Shown: positions 41,411-49,184 of the stretch, piece after piece
Layout: every line of letters begins with the position of its first letter
Numbering within the stretch: the stretch's first letter is position 1
From: Streptomyces sp. NBC_01231
GTDB taxonomy: Bacteria > Actinomycetota > Actinomycetes > Streptomycetales > Streptomycetaceae
DNA: 64,000 nt
Direction of reading: 5' to 3'
Assembly: GCA_035999765.1 (NCBI GenBank)
Contig: CP108521.1
Location: forward strand, 6,820,001 to 6,884,000
Made by a program: the position numbers and the translations under genes
Notes under the pieces: generated by a model
Seen by the model: only the letters and a program-made list of their open reading frames with translations
What the model was told of the DNA's origin: nothing
Databases searched by the model: none

Positions 41411-42769
41411 TCAGGCGGCCCCCTCCAAGGAGCTCTTGGCGGCAGTCCCGTCCGGCCGGACCGGGGCCGGCCGAGGTCCGGGCAGCAGCACCAGCGCCAC
41501 ACCGACGGCGAGTCCCACCGCGGGCAGCACCGGGAACCGCCCGTCCTGCGTGAACCCCTGGACCGCGAACCGGCTCAGCACGGCGACACACGCGACCAGC
41601 CCCAGCCACAGTGTCCAGGCCCGGCGCGGACCGGCGTCCGGACGGACCCGTTCGTACGCGGCCGACAGCCCCCGTTCCAACGGCCGCAGCGCCGACAGCA
41701 CCCCGACCATGACGGCCCCGAGCACCAGCAGCCACGGCACCCGCAGCCCCCACCACGCCGCGGACCCGTACGCCGGCTCGGGCGCGAGGCCGGTCAGGTA
41801 GAACGCGCCGGCGATCACCAACACCGGCAGCATGTGCCACAGATACAGGGTCATGCTGGCGCCGGCCACCGACCGCACCGGCCGCCACACCCACTCCCGC
41901 GCCAGCCCCCGCCGCACCGCGGGCGCCACCAGCAGACACGCCCCGACCTGCGCCACCGCCCACGCAAGCATCGCCGCCGAGGGCGGATCGGTGTTGCCGG
42001 GCTGCTGCCCCGTCACCAGGATCAGACTGACGGGGAAGGGGCCGAGGCCGACCAGCAGCGCGAAGGCCAGCCCGCCGCCCGAGGCCAGCAGGGCGGGCAC
42101 CGCCCGGCCCCGGCCCAGCAGCCCGTCCCGCCGGCAGAACCCGAGCTGGTAGGCGACGCCCCACACGAGCACGTAGTTGAGCGGCCCGACGTACGACAGG
42201 CCCCCCGCGACCACGACGGCATCGGTGACCAGCGCGACCGCGCCCATCACGACCGGAACGCGCGGCCCCCAACGCCGATGTGCCGTGTGCAGCACGGGCG
42301 TCAGTGCGCCGAGCACGAGATACACCGGCAGAAACCAGAACTGCATGGCCATGGCCCACCCGACGAGCGACAGGGTGTACGGATCCACGCCCACGCCCGC
42401 CGCGATACCCACGGCGAGCAGTACGAGCCCGCTGTACGCACCCGCCGGAAGCAACAGCCGCACCGACCGTCGCCGCACCCACCCGGTGGCCGTACCGCCC
42501 GACGCCCGCTCCCGCTCCCAGGAGCCGGCCGCTCCGTGGCCACCGGCCAGGAAGAACAGCGGCATGATCTGGAACACCAGGGTCAACCACTGGGTCCAGG
42601 GCACGACCGCGAGCAACTCCGGCGCGTCGATCTCCCCGTCGGATCCGTGCACCAGGCCGGTGATCAGCCAGTGCCCGAACACCACGAGCACGATCGCCCA
42701 GGCGCGCAGGGAGTCGACGTACCGGTCTCTGTCCATACGTCGTGATGCTGCCGATTCCACCCGCGCCAT
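41411..42769 (-). CDS. acyltransferase-3 family membrane protein
   Basis: This 452-residue integral membrane protein has about ten to twelve helices and an acyltransferase-3 N terminus: DRYVDSLRAWAIVLVVFGHW with the conserved Arg and His, then VFQIMPLFFLAGGHGA. The last part keeps YLWHMLPVLVIAG. Family members O-acylate sugars or cell-envelope polymers. No sugar or antibiotic genes adjoin it, so the substrate is unknown. ATG 42769 is chosen; ATG 42736 (MDRDRY) is equally possible. The frame also runs upstream into DNA that overlaps the neighbouring DUF3105 gene and is not coding. Confidence 0.88.
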   Translation of the reverse strand: MARVESAASRRMDRDRYVDSLRAWAIVLVVFGHWLITGLVHGSDGEIDAPELLAVVPWTQWLTLVFQIMPLFFLAGGHGAAGSWERERASGGTATGWVRRRSVRLLLPAGAYSGLVLLAVGIAAGVGVDPYTLSLVGWAMAMQFWFLPVYLVLGALTPVLHTAHRRWGPRVPVVMGAVALVTDAVVVAGGLSYVGPLNYVLVWGVAYQLGFCRRDGLLGRGRAVPALLASGGGLAFALLVGLGPFPVSLILVTGQQPGNTDPPSAAMLAWAVAQVGACLLVAPAVRRGLAREWVWRPVRSVAGASMTLYLWHMLPVLVIAGAFYLTGLAPEPAYGSAAWWGLRVPWLLVLGAVMVGVLSALRPLERGLSAAYERVRPDAGPRRAWTLWLGLVACVAVLSRFAVQGFTQDGRFPVLPAVGLAVGVALVLLPGPRPAPVRPDGTAAKSSLEGAA

Positions 42770-42954
42770 CGAGCCGAAAAGACCGTGCCGCAACCAATCC
42801 GTGCCCGGCACGACACCGGACCACCCGGGCTGTGCTGCCATCAGGTCATGGACGGCGTGAACGGCATGGACGGCGCCGGGGGTGAGTCGAGGAGCGGGCC
42901 GGTCCGGGCCCGAGACCATAGGACGACCGGCCCACTCCTCCCGCATTCGCCCGC

Positions 42955-43611
42955 TCAGGTTGCCTTCAGCCCGCCCGAGCAGGGGGCCCCCGGCTCCGGA
43001 GTCTGCGCGCCCTGGACGTACTTGCCGAGGAACTTTTGAACCCTGGGGTCGGACGCGCTGGAGACGGTGAGCTGACGGCCCCAGGCCGAGAGCATGACCG
43101 CCCCGGCCTGGTCCTTCTCGGGGCTCATCAGCGTGTACGGCGTACTGCCCACCTTGTCGGCGAGCTTCTTCACGTCGGCGTCGGACGCCTTGTCGTTGTA
43201 CGTGATCCACACCGCCCCGTGTTCGAGCGAGTGGACGGCGTTCTCGTGCGCGACGGCCTTGGTGTAGACGGTGCCTTCGCAGGTCATCCAGGCCTGGTGG
43301 TGATCACCGCCGACGGGCGGCTTCATCGGGTACGAGACGGTGCTGGCCACATGGTTACGGCCGAGCTTCTTGGCCTCCCACGTCTTCTCGCCGCGCACCG
43401 GCTCCTTCGCCGCGGCGGCCTGCTGCTCCTCCTTCTCGTTGGCGCTGTTGAGCGCGTACGCGCCCCAGCCGACGAGCCCGGCGACGATGACCGTACTGAG
43501 ACCGATGGTGAGGATCCGGTTGCGCCGCTCGCGGGCTCGCTCGGCCCGGCGCATCTCCTCTATCCGCTCCTTGCGGGCCGAAGAGGCCGCCTTCTTGCTG
43601 GTCTTGCTCAT
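42955..43611 (-). CDS. DUF3105-family membrane-anchored protein
   Basis: The 218-residue protein has a basic cytoplasmic start with coiled coil (residues 5-32), one membrane helix (about 33-53) and an extracytoplasmic DUF3105 domain: HVASTVSYPMKPPVGGDHH, WMTCEGTVYTKAV, NAVHSLEHGAVWITYN. The conserved His and Cys residues (GGDHH, MTCEG, LEHG) could bind metal. The function is not established. A neighbouring gene upstream on the same strand encodes another small membrane protein, 93 nt away, possibly one transcript. The ATG has GAGAAGGA upstream. Confidence 0.9.
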   Translation of the reverse strand: MSKTSKKAASSARKERIEEMRRAERARERRNRILTIGLSTVIVAGLVGWGAYALNSANEKEEQQAAAAKEPVRGEKTWEAKKLGRNHVASTVSYPMKPPVGGDHHQAWMTCEGTVYTKAVAHENAVHSLEHGAVWITYNDKASDADVKKLADKVGSTPYTLMSPEKDQAGAVMLSAWGRQLTVSSASDPRVQKFLGKYVQGAQTPEPGAPCSGGLKAT

Positions 43612-43704
43612 GGGTACGTCCTTCTCCCCGCCGCGCGGTGCGATGACGCGGCGGTACGTGGGTGCAGGGGTGACGAGGGCCCGCCTGGGTGAGCGGGAGT
43701 CCGC

Positions 43705-44235
43705 CTACGTCCGCTGGACCTGAAGGACATGCAGATCGGGAGCGCCCCGGCTGGACGGAGGGCCGGGCCAGACCCGCCCTTCCGCGGCGGCAGGGCGCGC
43801 CAGCCGGGGGAGGAGGGCCGACAGTGCCTGGACGGTGCCGGGGAGCGTCGTCCGTACGGGATGCAGGGCTGCGTGCTGGGACCGGGTCCAGCACGGAGTG
43901 CCGGCGGGACAGTCGTGCGGGTGCTCCGCGGCTACGACGCGGTGGGCGCCCTGGGCGCGGAGCTGATCCCCTGCGCGAAGGTCGTCGCTGCCGCGCCCTT
44001 CCGCCACCTGCGTCCCGATGGCGGCTGCCGAAGCCGAGCTGCCGGATACCCGTCGCTGCTCTTGCGCCTGCGCCTGCGTCTGTTGCTGTGCCTGTTGCTC
44101 CGCCTGTTCCCGGTGCCCCGCGTCCGCGCACACCACCAGCGAGCCGAGCAGCACACCCAGCACACCCAGCACACCCCAGAGCAACGCGAGGAACGCCCCC
44201 CGCGCCCCGCGCTGCTCCGTCCGGCTGTTCATCAC
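43705..44235 (-). CDS. hypothetical protein with one membrane helix and a Gln/Ala-rich linker
   Basis: This 176-residue frame has one N-terminal membrane helix (about residues 14-38, LALLWGVLGVLGVLLGSLVV). A Gln/Ala-rich stretch follows (AEQQAQQQTQAQAQEQ), then an extracytoplasmic part with the CPAGTPC pair and the end DLHVLQVQRT. I do not recognise a family, but the layout is typical of streptomycete hypotheticals. It precedes the DUF3105 gene on the same strand. The start is weakly supported; two consecutive ATG codons are present. Confidence 0.55.
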   Translation of the reverse strand: MMNSRTEQRGARGAFLALLWGVLGVLGVLLGSLVVCADAGHREQAEQQAQQQTQAQAQEQRRVSGSSASAAAIGTQVAEGRGSDDLRAGDQLRAQGAHRVVAAEHPHDCPAGTPCWTRSQHAALHPVRTTLPGTVQALSALLPRLARPAAAEGRVWPGPPSSRGAPDLHVLQVQRT

Positions 44236-44407
44236 GGAGATGTTATGCGGTACCTGTGCACCCCGTCCTCGGTGACCGGGCGAACGCCCACGACCGCCTC
44301 CGCATGTGTGGCCCGTGGGCGACTGACAGCAGTGGAACGGTTCGGTGTCCGTCTGCGTCGTCCCTCACCGGGGCACGGTGGCCGTGCCCCCGAAGAGGGG
44401 AGACCGG

Positions 44408-45142
44408 GTGCATACGGGTGACTTCGCCAAGTGGACAACGCGGTTCGAGGACGAGCGCGAGCGCAGGCACGCCCAGGGTGATCCGGACTGGGGGCGAAGC
44501 GCGACACTGCATCCGGCGGTGTGGGCCAGCATCCAGCGCTTCCAGGTCGGCGAGGACGGCGACGGCGCCAACCTCGTCGGCAAAGCGGACCAGGCCGGCG
44601 ATGCCGACTACGCGCAGGCGGTCCGGCTCTTCATAGCCGAGGAGCAGAACCACGCACGTCTACTTGCCCGGCTGCTGGCCGCCGGAGGCATGCCGACGTT
44701 GTCCGGCCACTGGAGCGACACGGTCTTCGTACGGCTGCGGCGTCTCATGGGCCTACGCATGGAACTGCTGGTGCTGATGATCGCGGAAGTGGTGGCGCTG
44801 CGTTACTACCGGGCCCTGCGCGACGGCACCGACGACTCGCTCACCGCGGACGTGGCGGGGCGGATCCTGTCCGACGAGCAGCGCCACGTCCCGTTCCACT
44901 GCGAGCGACTGCACGCGTCTCTCGCAGAGCTGCCCCGCGCAGTGCGCCGCCCGGTGATGGCCCTGTGGCGACTTCTTCTGCTCGCGGCCTGTCTCGTCGT
45001 CGCCGCCGACCACGGTCCGGCACTGCGCCGACTCGACCTCGGGCGCCTGCGTTTCGTGGCCGATGTCATGACCTCGTCCCACGCGGTGGTCGCCGCGGTG
45101 CTGGTACCCCGCCCGGACGCATCGAGGCAGGCCGGGGCGTAG
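44408..45142 (+). CDS. ferritin-like diiron domain protein
   Basis: The 244-residue protein has a four-helix ferritin-like core with the ligand pattern Glu-x-x-His twice: FIAEEQNHARLLARLL (residues 75-90) and SDEQRHVPFHCERL (155-168), plus Glu127 in LMIAEVVALRYYRAL. The motifs suggest a diiron (oxidase or hydroxylase-type) centre. The C-terminal half includes a hydrophobic helix (LLLLAACLVVAADHG), so membrane contact is possible. The GTG start follows GAGGGGAG. The function is unknown; there is no redox partner gene beside it. Confidence 0.8.
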   Translation: MHTGDFAKWTTRFEDERERRHAQGDPDWGRSATLHPAVWASIQRFQVGEDGDGANLVGKADQAGDADYAQAVRLFIAEEQNHARLLARLLAAGGMPTLSGHWSDTVFVRLRRLMGLRMELLVLMIAEVVALRYYRALRDGTDDSLTADVAGRILSDEQRHVPFHCERLHASLAELPRAVRRPVMALWRLLLLAACLVVAADHGPALRRLDLGRLRFVADVMTSSHAVVAAVLVPRPDASRQAGA

Positions 45143-45259
45143 GGCAGGCGACCTGAAACAGGGGCCGGCTGATGAACGGCTGAAGCAGTACGCCGAGACG
45201 GGCACGCCCATCATGTCGGACTGCTCAGTTCGGACTGCTCATGTCGGCCTGCGACGACG

Positions 45260-45430
45260 TCAGAGGTCCTTGGCGGGCCAGTCCAGCAGGCGCGCGCCGA
45301 TGACCGCCGTCTGGAGCATGTAACGGTGGGCCGGATCGGCGGGGTTGGCACCGGTGAGTTTGTGAATGCGCTCCAGCCGGAAGGTCAGCGCGCGCACGCT
45401 GAGCGTGAGGCGGCGGGCGGCCCACCGTGT
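45260..45430 (-). pseudogene. remnant of a PucR/CdaR-type regulator (C-terminal HTH)
   Basis: On the minus strand roughly the last 55 residues of a PucR-family helix-turn-helix protein are readable: LTLSVRALTFRLERIHKLTG followed by ANPADPAHRYMLQTAVIGAR and LLDWPAKDL, then the stop at 45260-45262. A normal PucR/CdaR protein exceeds 350 residues; upstream of this fragment the frame meets a TAG and the DNA changes composition. It is therefore a truncated gene, cut at the left border of the foreign-looking segment next to tRNA-Arg. Confidence 0.75.
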
Positions 45431-45694
45431 CTACGAGGGGTGCATCTACGGCCAAGAGGAGCCCATGAATAAGAAGATCGAACAGGAACTCGACTGGCCT
45501 GGAGGTGAGTGACGCCAGAGCGGGCAGGTGCGGGTACTTCCATGCGATGGCTTCGAGTGTGCGGTGGTAGTCGGCTCACCGCGGTCCACGGATCGGCCGC
45601 TATCCGCAGCGTAATCCGGTCACACATCACATCAGTGATCACGAATCGGATGTATAGATCCAATCAGGTCACCAACCGATCAAAGAGGCACACT
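45431..45694. other. foreign-looking segment next to the PucR remnant
   Basis: This stretch has lower GC and more A-rich codons than its surroundings. The only signal is a tiny frame, ATG 45465 to TGA 45512, preceded by AGAGGAG at 6 nt and encoding MNKKIEQELDWPGGE; it may be the broken 5-prime end of a former gene. I see no integrase or att-like repeat. Confidence 0.35.
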
Positions 45695-46559
45695 CTAATA
45701 CCAGACGGTCAGGATGTTGGCCTGGCGAACCTCGGCGTCGTCGTCCTCTTTATAGAGGATCGTCCAGGGCTTGGTGGATCGATCCGGCTCGCCCGCCGCG
45801 CTGCCGATCAGGGGACCTGTTCCCTTCTGGCAGCGCCAGTTGACTCGTTGGTTGGCCACGGTGGATGTTGCTCCGCCGGCGAAGCTGCAGCGAAGCGTGA
45901 CCCCGCCCTTCGGCGTTTTGATCTCCAAAGCCCACGGCTCGGGCTTCGGTTTTTCGCTGCTCGGCGGGGCGTGCGCCGTCACCTTGCTGATCACGGTCAC
46001 CTCCGGGTCCCACGGGGAGCGGAGGCAAGCAACGGTGAGTGCATGCGACCAGCAGGGATCGAAGAGCTCGCCAGCAGTGACGCATCTCAGCGCCTCTGGA
46101 TCGGCGGAGAAAAAGGGAGTTGGTCGGACACTCACCGGTCTGCACCTTGCGCGCAGCCCTGTACTTGGGTTGGAGGTTCCCGTTCTCGGCGAAAGGCAGG
46201 ATGTACCGCTTGCTGGTGGGGCTTGGAGGGTCCGACGGTCCGTCATCGTTGAGCAATCCGCTCAGCCAGGCCACGAGAACGCCGCTGATCACCGCAGCTA
46301 CCACGCCGGCGAGCCACTTCCATACGGCATGCTTCCTCGGTGCCGCTGAACCACTAGGGGAAGACTCGCTATCGGCTGCATCCGTCACAGCAGACACCAT
46401 CGCCCATGCGTCGTGCCCAAAGCTGTATTTCCGGTCATGCCTGACAAAAGTGCCGTCGCCCAGGTTACTAGCCAGGGAGGCAGAATCTGGTTCAGTGAAG
46501 GCGCGGGCCTCGATGAGTAGAAGCCTCAGTAAGGCGACCTCCCGCCGAACGCTGCGCAC
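45695..46559 (-). pseudogene. frameshifted gene for a membrane-anchored hypothetical protein, with a TTA codon
   Basis: The first part is a GTG-started frame (46559 to about 46110). It has a helical cytoplasmic segment beginning VRSVRREVALLRLLLIEARA, a membrane helix (about residues 80-103, VWKWLAGVVAAVISGVLVAW) and a Cys-containing extracytoplasmic start (GECPTNSLF). The continuation (SADPEALRCVTAGELFDPCW and on to 45695) is one frame away. Deleting one base of the A5 run at 46110-46114 joins them to about 288 residues. This is a mutation, or less likely a sequencing error. Residue 10 is encoded by TTA (46530-46532), a bldA-dependent codon in Streptomyces. Family unknown. Confidence 0.65.
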
Positions 46560-46618
46560 CTGATGGCGTCAGGCATCTATCGCAGGTCTATCGCGATCAG
46601 CGCGTCACAACGACAAGG

Positions 46619-46647
46619 AGCCGGACCCAGTGAGACTGGGTCCGGCT
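46619..46647 (-). terminator. terminator downstream of tRNA-Arg
   Basis: A 13-bp perfect stem (46619-46631 with 46635-46647) around a 3-nt GAG loop lies 56 nt beyond the 3-prime end of the tRNA. Confidence 0.8.
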
Positions 46648-46703
46648 CTTGATGTCTGGCACTTCAGCAGGTCAGCGGGATGATCACGCTGTTCCGGCCT
46701 CTG

Positions 46704-46775
46704 TGCCCCCGGCAGGATTCGAACCTGCGCACACGGCTCCGGAGGCCGTTGCTCTATCCCCTGAGCTACGGGGGC
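46704..46775 (-). tRNA. tRNA-Arg (anticodon CCG)
   Basis: On the minus strand the 72-nt cloverleaf has acceptor arms GCCCCCG and CGGGGGC, a D arm with GCTC/GAGC, anticodon stem ACGGC/GCCGT with loop CTCCGGA (anticodon CCG, codon CGG), and a T arm GCAGG-TTCGAAT-CCTGC. The CCA end is not encoded. Foreign-looking DNA lies on its 3-prime side, as expected if the tRNA served as an integration site; an integrated element (pIJ408) is described at this position in S. coelicolor, as I recall. Confidence 0.96.
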
Positions 46776-46944
46776 GTGTCGGCGGCTGAGCGCTTGCTCG
46801 CGGCGACGGGTAGAACACTACCAGCTCCGTCAGGGTGTTCAGGAACGGGTTTTGTGGGGTCGGGCGAGGCCACGCCGTCGCTCGTGAGGCGGTTGTTGGG
46901 TCTCGGCGTGGAGAGAGTCGCCCGCTCTGAGGGGAAGTAGGGGT

Positions 46945-47100
46945 CGACGTGGAGGAGGGGCGCCCGCGCGGGGTGGACGTGGGCCCTGCGCGGGGAGGGC
47001 GCAGGGTGGAAGTGGGCCCTACGCGGGGGAGGGCGCAGGGTGGACGTGGGGCTGGCGTGGAGGAGGGTTGCCCGCACGGGGTGGAACACGGGGTGGAAGT
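46945..47100. repeat. GTGGACGTGGGCCCT-type tandem repeats upstream of the receiver gene
   Basis: Imperfect repeats built from GTGGA(C/A)GTGGGCCCT(G/A)CGCGGGG and AGGGCGCAGG occur two to three times in 46970-47055, with related pieces to 47100. They keep an open frame that runs into the receiver gene, but codon use and composition do not look like coding DNA. Confidence 0.6.
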
Positions 47101-47134
47101 GGGGAAAACCCGGACGCGGTGGCCGGTCCCGACC

Positions 47135-47149
47135 TACTCTCGAGTTGTG
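47135..47149 (+). promoter_or_regulatory. probable leaderless promoter of the receiver gene
   Basis: TACTCT (47135-47140) fits the TANNNT -10 consensus and stands 6 nt before the GTG at 47147, the spacing seen for leaderless Streptomyces transcripts. No Shine-Dalgarno sequence is present. Confidence 0.5.
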
Positions 47150-47644
47150 TCAGGCGCGTCTGGCCGGGTGCTTGTTGTGGACGACAACAAGGTCATCCGG
47201 CAGCTGATCAGGGTCAATCTCGAACTGGAGGGTTTCGAGGTGGTGACCGCGGCCGATGGTGCCGAGTGTCTGGATGTCGTTCATCAGGTTCGGCCCGATG
47301 TGATCACCCTCGATGTCGTTATGCCTCGCCTCGACGGGCTCCGGACCGCGGCCCGGCTTCGTTCCGATCCGCGCACCCGTCATCTGCCCCTCGCCATCGT
47401 CAGCGCATGCACGCAGTACGAGGTCGAGACCGGGCTCGACTCCGGTGTCGACGCCTTCCTCGCCAAGCCCTTCGATCCTGCCGAACTCGTGCGTCTCGTA
47501 CGGCAGTTGATCGCGGAGGGGAGGGGCAGGGGTGTCGTGGACGGGTCTGCGGAGGGGCATACGGAGGAGTCCGCGTTCGACGGCATTCTCGGGACCGCCG
47601 GAGAGGCCGAGCCAGCCGAGAGGGCCGGGCGGGCCGGCGGCTGA
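47147..47644 (+). CDS. stand-alone receiver-domain response regulator
   Basis: The 165-residue protein is a CheY-like receiver (residues 7-120) with acidic pocket VDDN, phospho-acceptor Asp56 (VITLDVVMPRLDG), Ser in VSACTQ and Lys107 (FLAKPFD). A Glu/Gly-rich tail without an HTH domain follows, so it must act by protein contact. The GTG start is preferred because a -10-like TACTCT lies 6 nt upstream; the frame extends into repeat DNA. It precedes the ArgS-like and lysA genes on the same strand. No cognate kinase is nearby. Confidence 0.88.
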   Translation: MSGASGRVLVVDDNKVIRQLIRVNLELEGFEVVTAADGAECLDVVHQVRPDVITLDVVMPRLDGLRTAARLRSDPRTRHLPLAIVSACTQYEVETGLDSGVDAFLAKPFDPAELVRLVRQLIAEGRGRGVVDGSAEGHTEESAFDGILGTAGEAEPAERAGRAGG

Positions 47645-47920
47645 TCGATCTCGTAGCCATCACCGTCGGCGGCAACTGGAATCGGCAACCGTGTCGGCAC
47701 CGGCACCGGCGGTGGCTCGGTGGTGTTTCTGTTCCTGTCGGCGGCTACACCGGCAGCTGACACCGCCCGTCCGACCAGTCCTGTCACATCACCTCCCGGC
47801 CTGCCCCGCGCCCCACCTCGCCCTCTCCCTGTCTGCGTCCTCCGCCACTCCTCCGTTTCCCACCGTCCACATCCCGGACCCCCACTCAAATCAGCTCGCC
47901 CACCCACCCCCCTCCTCCCC

Positions 47921-47935
47921 TACGCTGGCCCCGTG
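47921..47935 (+). promoter_or_regulatory. probable leaderless promoter of the ArgS-like gene
   Basis: TACGCT (47921-47926) lies 6 nt before GTG 47933. It is preceded by a long pyrimidine-rich tract (about 47850-47920) in the 288-bp gap after the receiver gene. The layout matches the receiver gene and the HTH/Clp-N operon. Confidence 0.5.
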
Positions 47936-49135
47936 ACCCCCGTCGAGCTCTCCCGTACCGTGCTGCGCGCGGTGCGTCGGGCTGTGGACGTGGGGGAGCT
48001 GAGCGTGACCGTTCCGGAGCGGGCCGTGGTGACGGTGCCGGGGCCCGGGGGCTGTGGGGACTACGCCACCAACATCGCCCTTCAGCTGGCGCGGTCGGCC
48101 GAGCGGACTCCCCGGTACGTCGCCGAGGTCCTCCGAGGCCATCTGCTCAGTGACGACGCCACCGACGCCACCGAAGCCACGGACGACGGCACCACCGACG
48201 CCACCACCCACGGCGTCGACCACCTCGACCACCTCAGCACCATCAGCCCTATCGCCGACGTCGTCATCACCGGCCCCGGCTTCCTGAACATCCGCCTCCG
48301 CGGCACCGCTTCCGCCGCCCTCGTCGACGAGATCCTGCGGAAGGGGCAGAAGTACGGGCACGCCGACGCGCTCACCGGGCGGCTCCATCGACTGCACGCC
48401 GCCCACGAGGTCCGGGCGCTCGTCGTCGCCGACGCCACCGCACGCCTCCTGCGCGCCCAGGGCGCACTCGTCCGCGTCACCTGTGAGGCCGGCCCCGCCC
48501 GCCCCGCCCGCCCCGAGCCGGAGTGGGAGAGGGTTCTCGGCGTCCACGTCGACGCGTACGCCATCCCGGACCGCCAGGCCGCAATCCCCGCCGCGCGCCC
48601 GCTCGAGCCCCCGGTGGGGTCCCCGGCTCCTCTCGAAATCGATGTGCGCCCCGTCCCCGTCCCCGCCCCCGCCGACCCGACCCCCCTGGGCCGTGACGCC
48701 GCCCGCTGGGCCCTTCTCCACCCAGCCGCCCACGACCGGCCCCGGATCAGCGACGAGCACCTCGTCCAGCGCGAGAGCAACCCGCTCTTCCGTGTCCGCT
48801 ACGCCCACGCCCGCACCCTGGCCGTCGGCCGCAACGCCGCCGACCTCGGTTTCCACGCCGAACCCGGCGACGTATCGGAAGACCTGACGGGGGTCCTCGC
48901 CGACCACCCCCGGATCCTCGCCGCGGCCGCCGCGCACCGCGCCCCGGACCGTCTCGCCCGGCACCTCGTCACCGTCGCCGATGCTGTCCTTCCCTTTCTC
49001 CCCACCGTCCTGCCGCGCGGCGAGGAGAAACCCTCGGCCGCCCACCGTGCCCGGCTCGCTCTTGCCGAAGCCGCCGGGACGGTGCTGGCCGGTGGCCTGA
49101 CCCTGCTCGGCATCGACGCACCTGATCACCTGTGA
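47933..49135 (+). CDS. arginyl-tRNA-synthetase-like protein without catalytic core (DALR domain)
   Basis: The 400-residue protein has an N-terminal ArgS additional-domain-like part (GCGDYATNIALQLARSAERT, residues about 40-60) and a C-terminal anticodon-binding DALR domain (from about 260: DAARWALLHPAAHDRP, NPLFRVRYAHARTLAVGRNA). The Rossmann core with HIGH and KMSKS is missing; the middle (about 120-240) is variable and Pro/Ala-rich. It therefore cannot charge tRNA. In related actinobacteria a full argS stands before lysA; here only the tRNA-binding halves remain, so it may bind tRNA-Arg for regulation. Its start follows TACGCT, suggesting a leaderless message; lysA follows 49 nt downstream. 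Confidence 0.85.
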   Translation: MTPVELSRTVLRAVRRAVDVGELSVTVPERAVVTVPGPGGCGDYATNIALQLARSAERTPRYVAEVLRGHLLSDDATDATEATDDGTTDATTHGVDHLDHLSTISPIADVVITGPGFLNIRLRGTASAALVDEILRKGQKYGHADALTGRLHRLHAAHEVRALVVADATARLLRAQGALVRVTCEAGPARPARPEPEWERVLGVHVDAYAIPDRQAAIPAARPLEPPVGSPAPLEIDVRPVPVPAPADPTPLGRDAARWALLHPAAHDRPRISDEHLVQRESNPLFRVRYAHARTLAVGRNAADLGFHAEPGDVSEDLTGVLADHPRILAAAAAHRAPDRLARHLVTVADAVLPFLPTVLPRGEEKPSAAHRARLALAEAAGTVLAGGLTLLGIDAPDHL

Positions 49136-49184
49136 GACAGCGCACAGAGATGCAAAGAGACGCACAGAGAGTCCACGAAGAGCC

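Noticed and set aside
46105..46118. Programmed frameshift in the membrane-protein gene
   Set aside because: The A5 run is too short for efficient slippage and no stimulator is seen; mutation or sequencing error is simpler.
45509..46252. Plus-strand 247-codon frame in the tRNA-adjacent segment
   Set aside because: It overlaps the minus-strand gene that has a coherent membrane helix and Cys-rich domain; the plus-strand translation shows no such pattern.
45143..46703. att direct repeat of the tRNA-Arg 3-prime end
   Set aside because: I looked for a second copy of the T-arm sequence GCAGGATTCGAACCTGC left of the tRNA and did not find one within the window.
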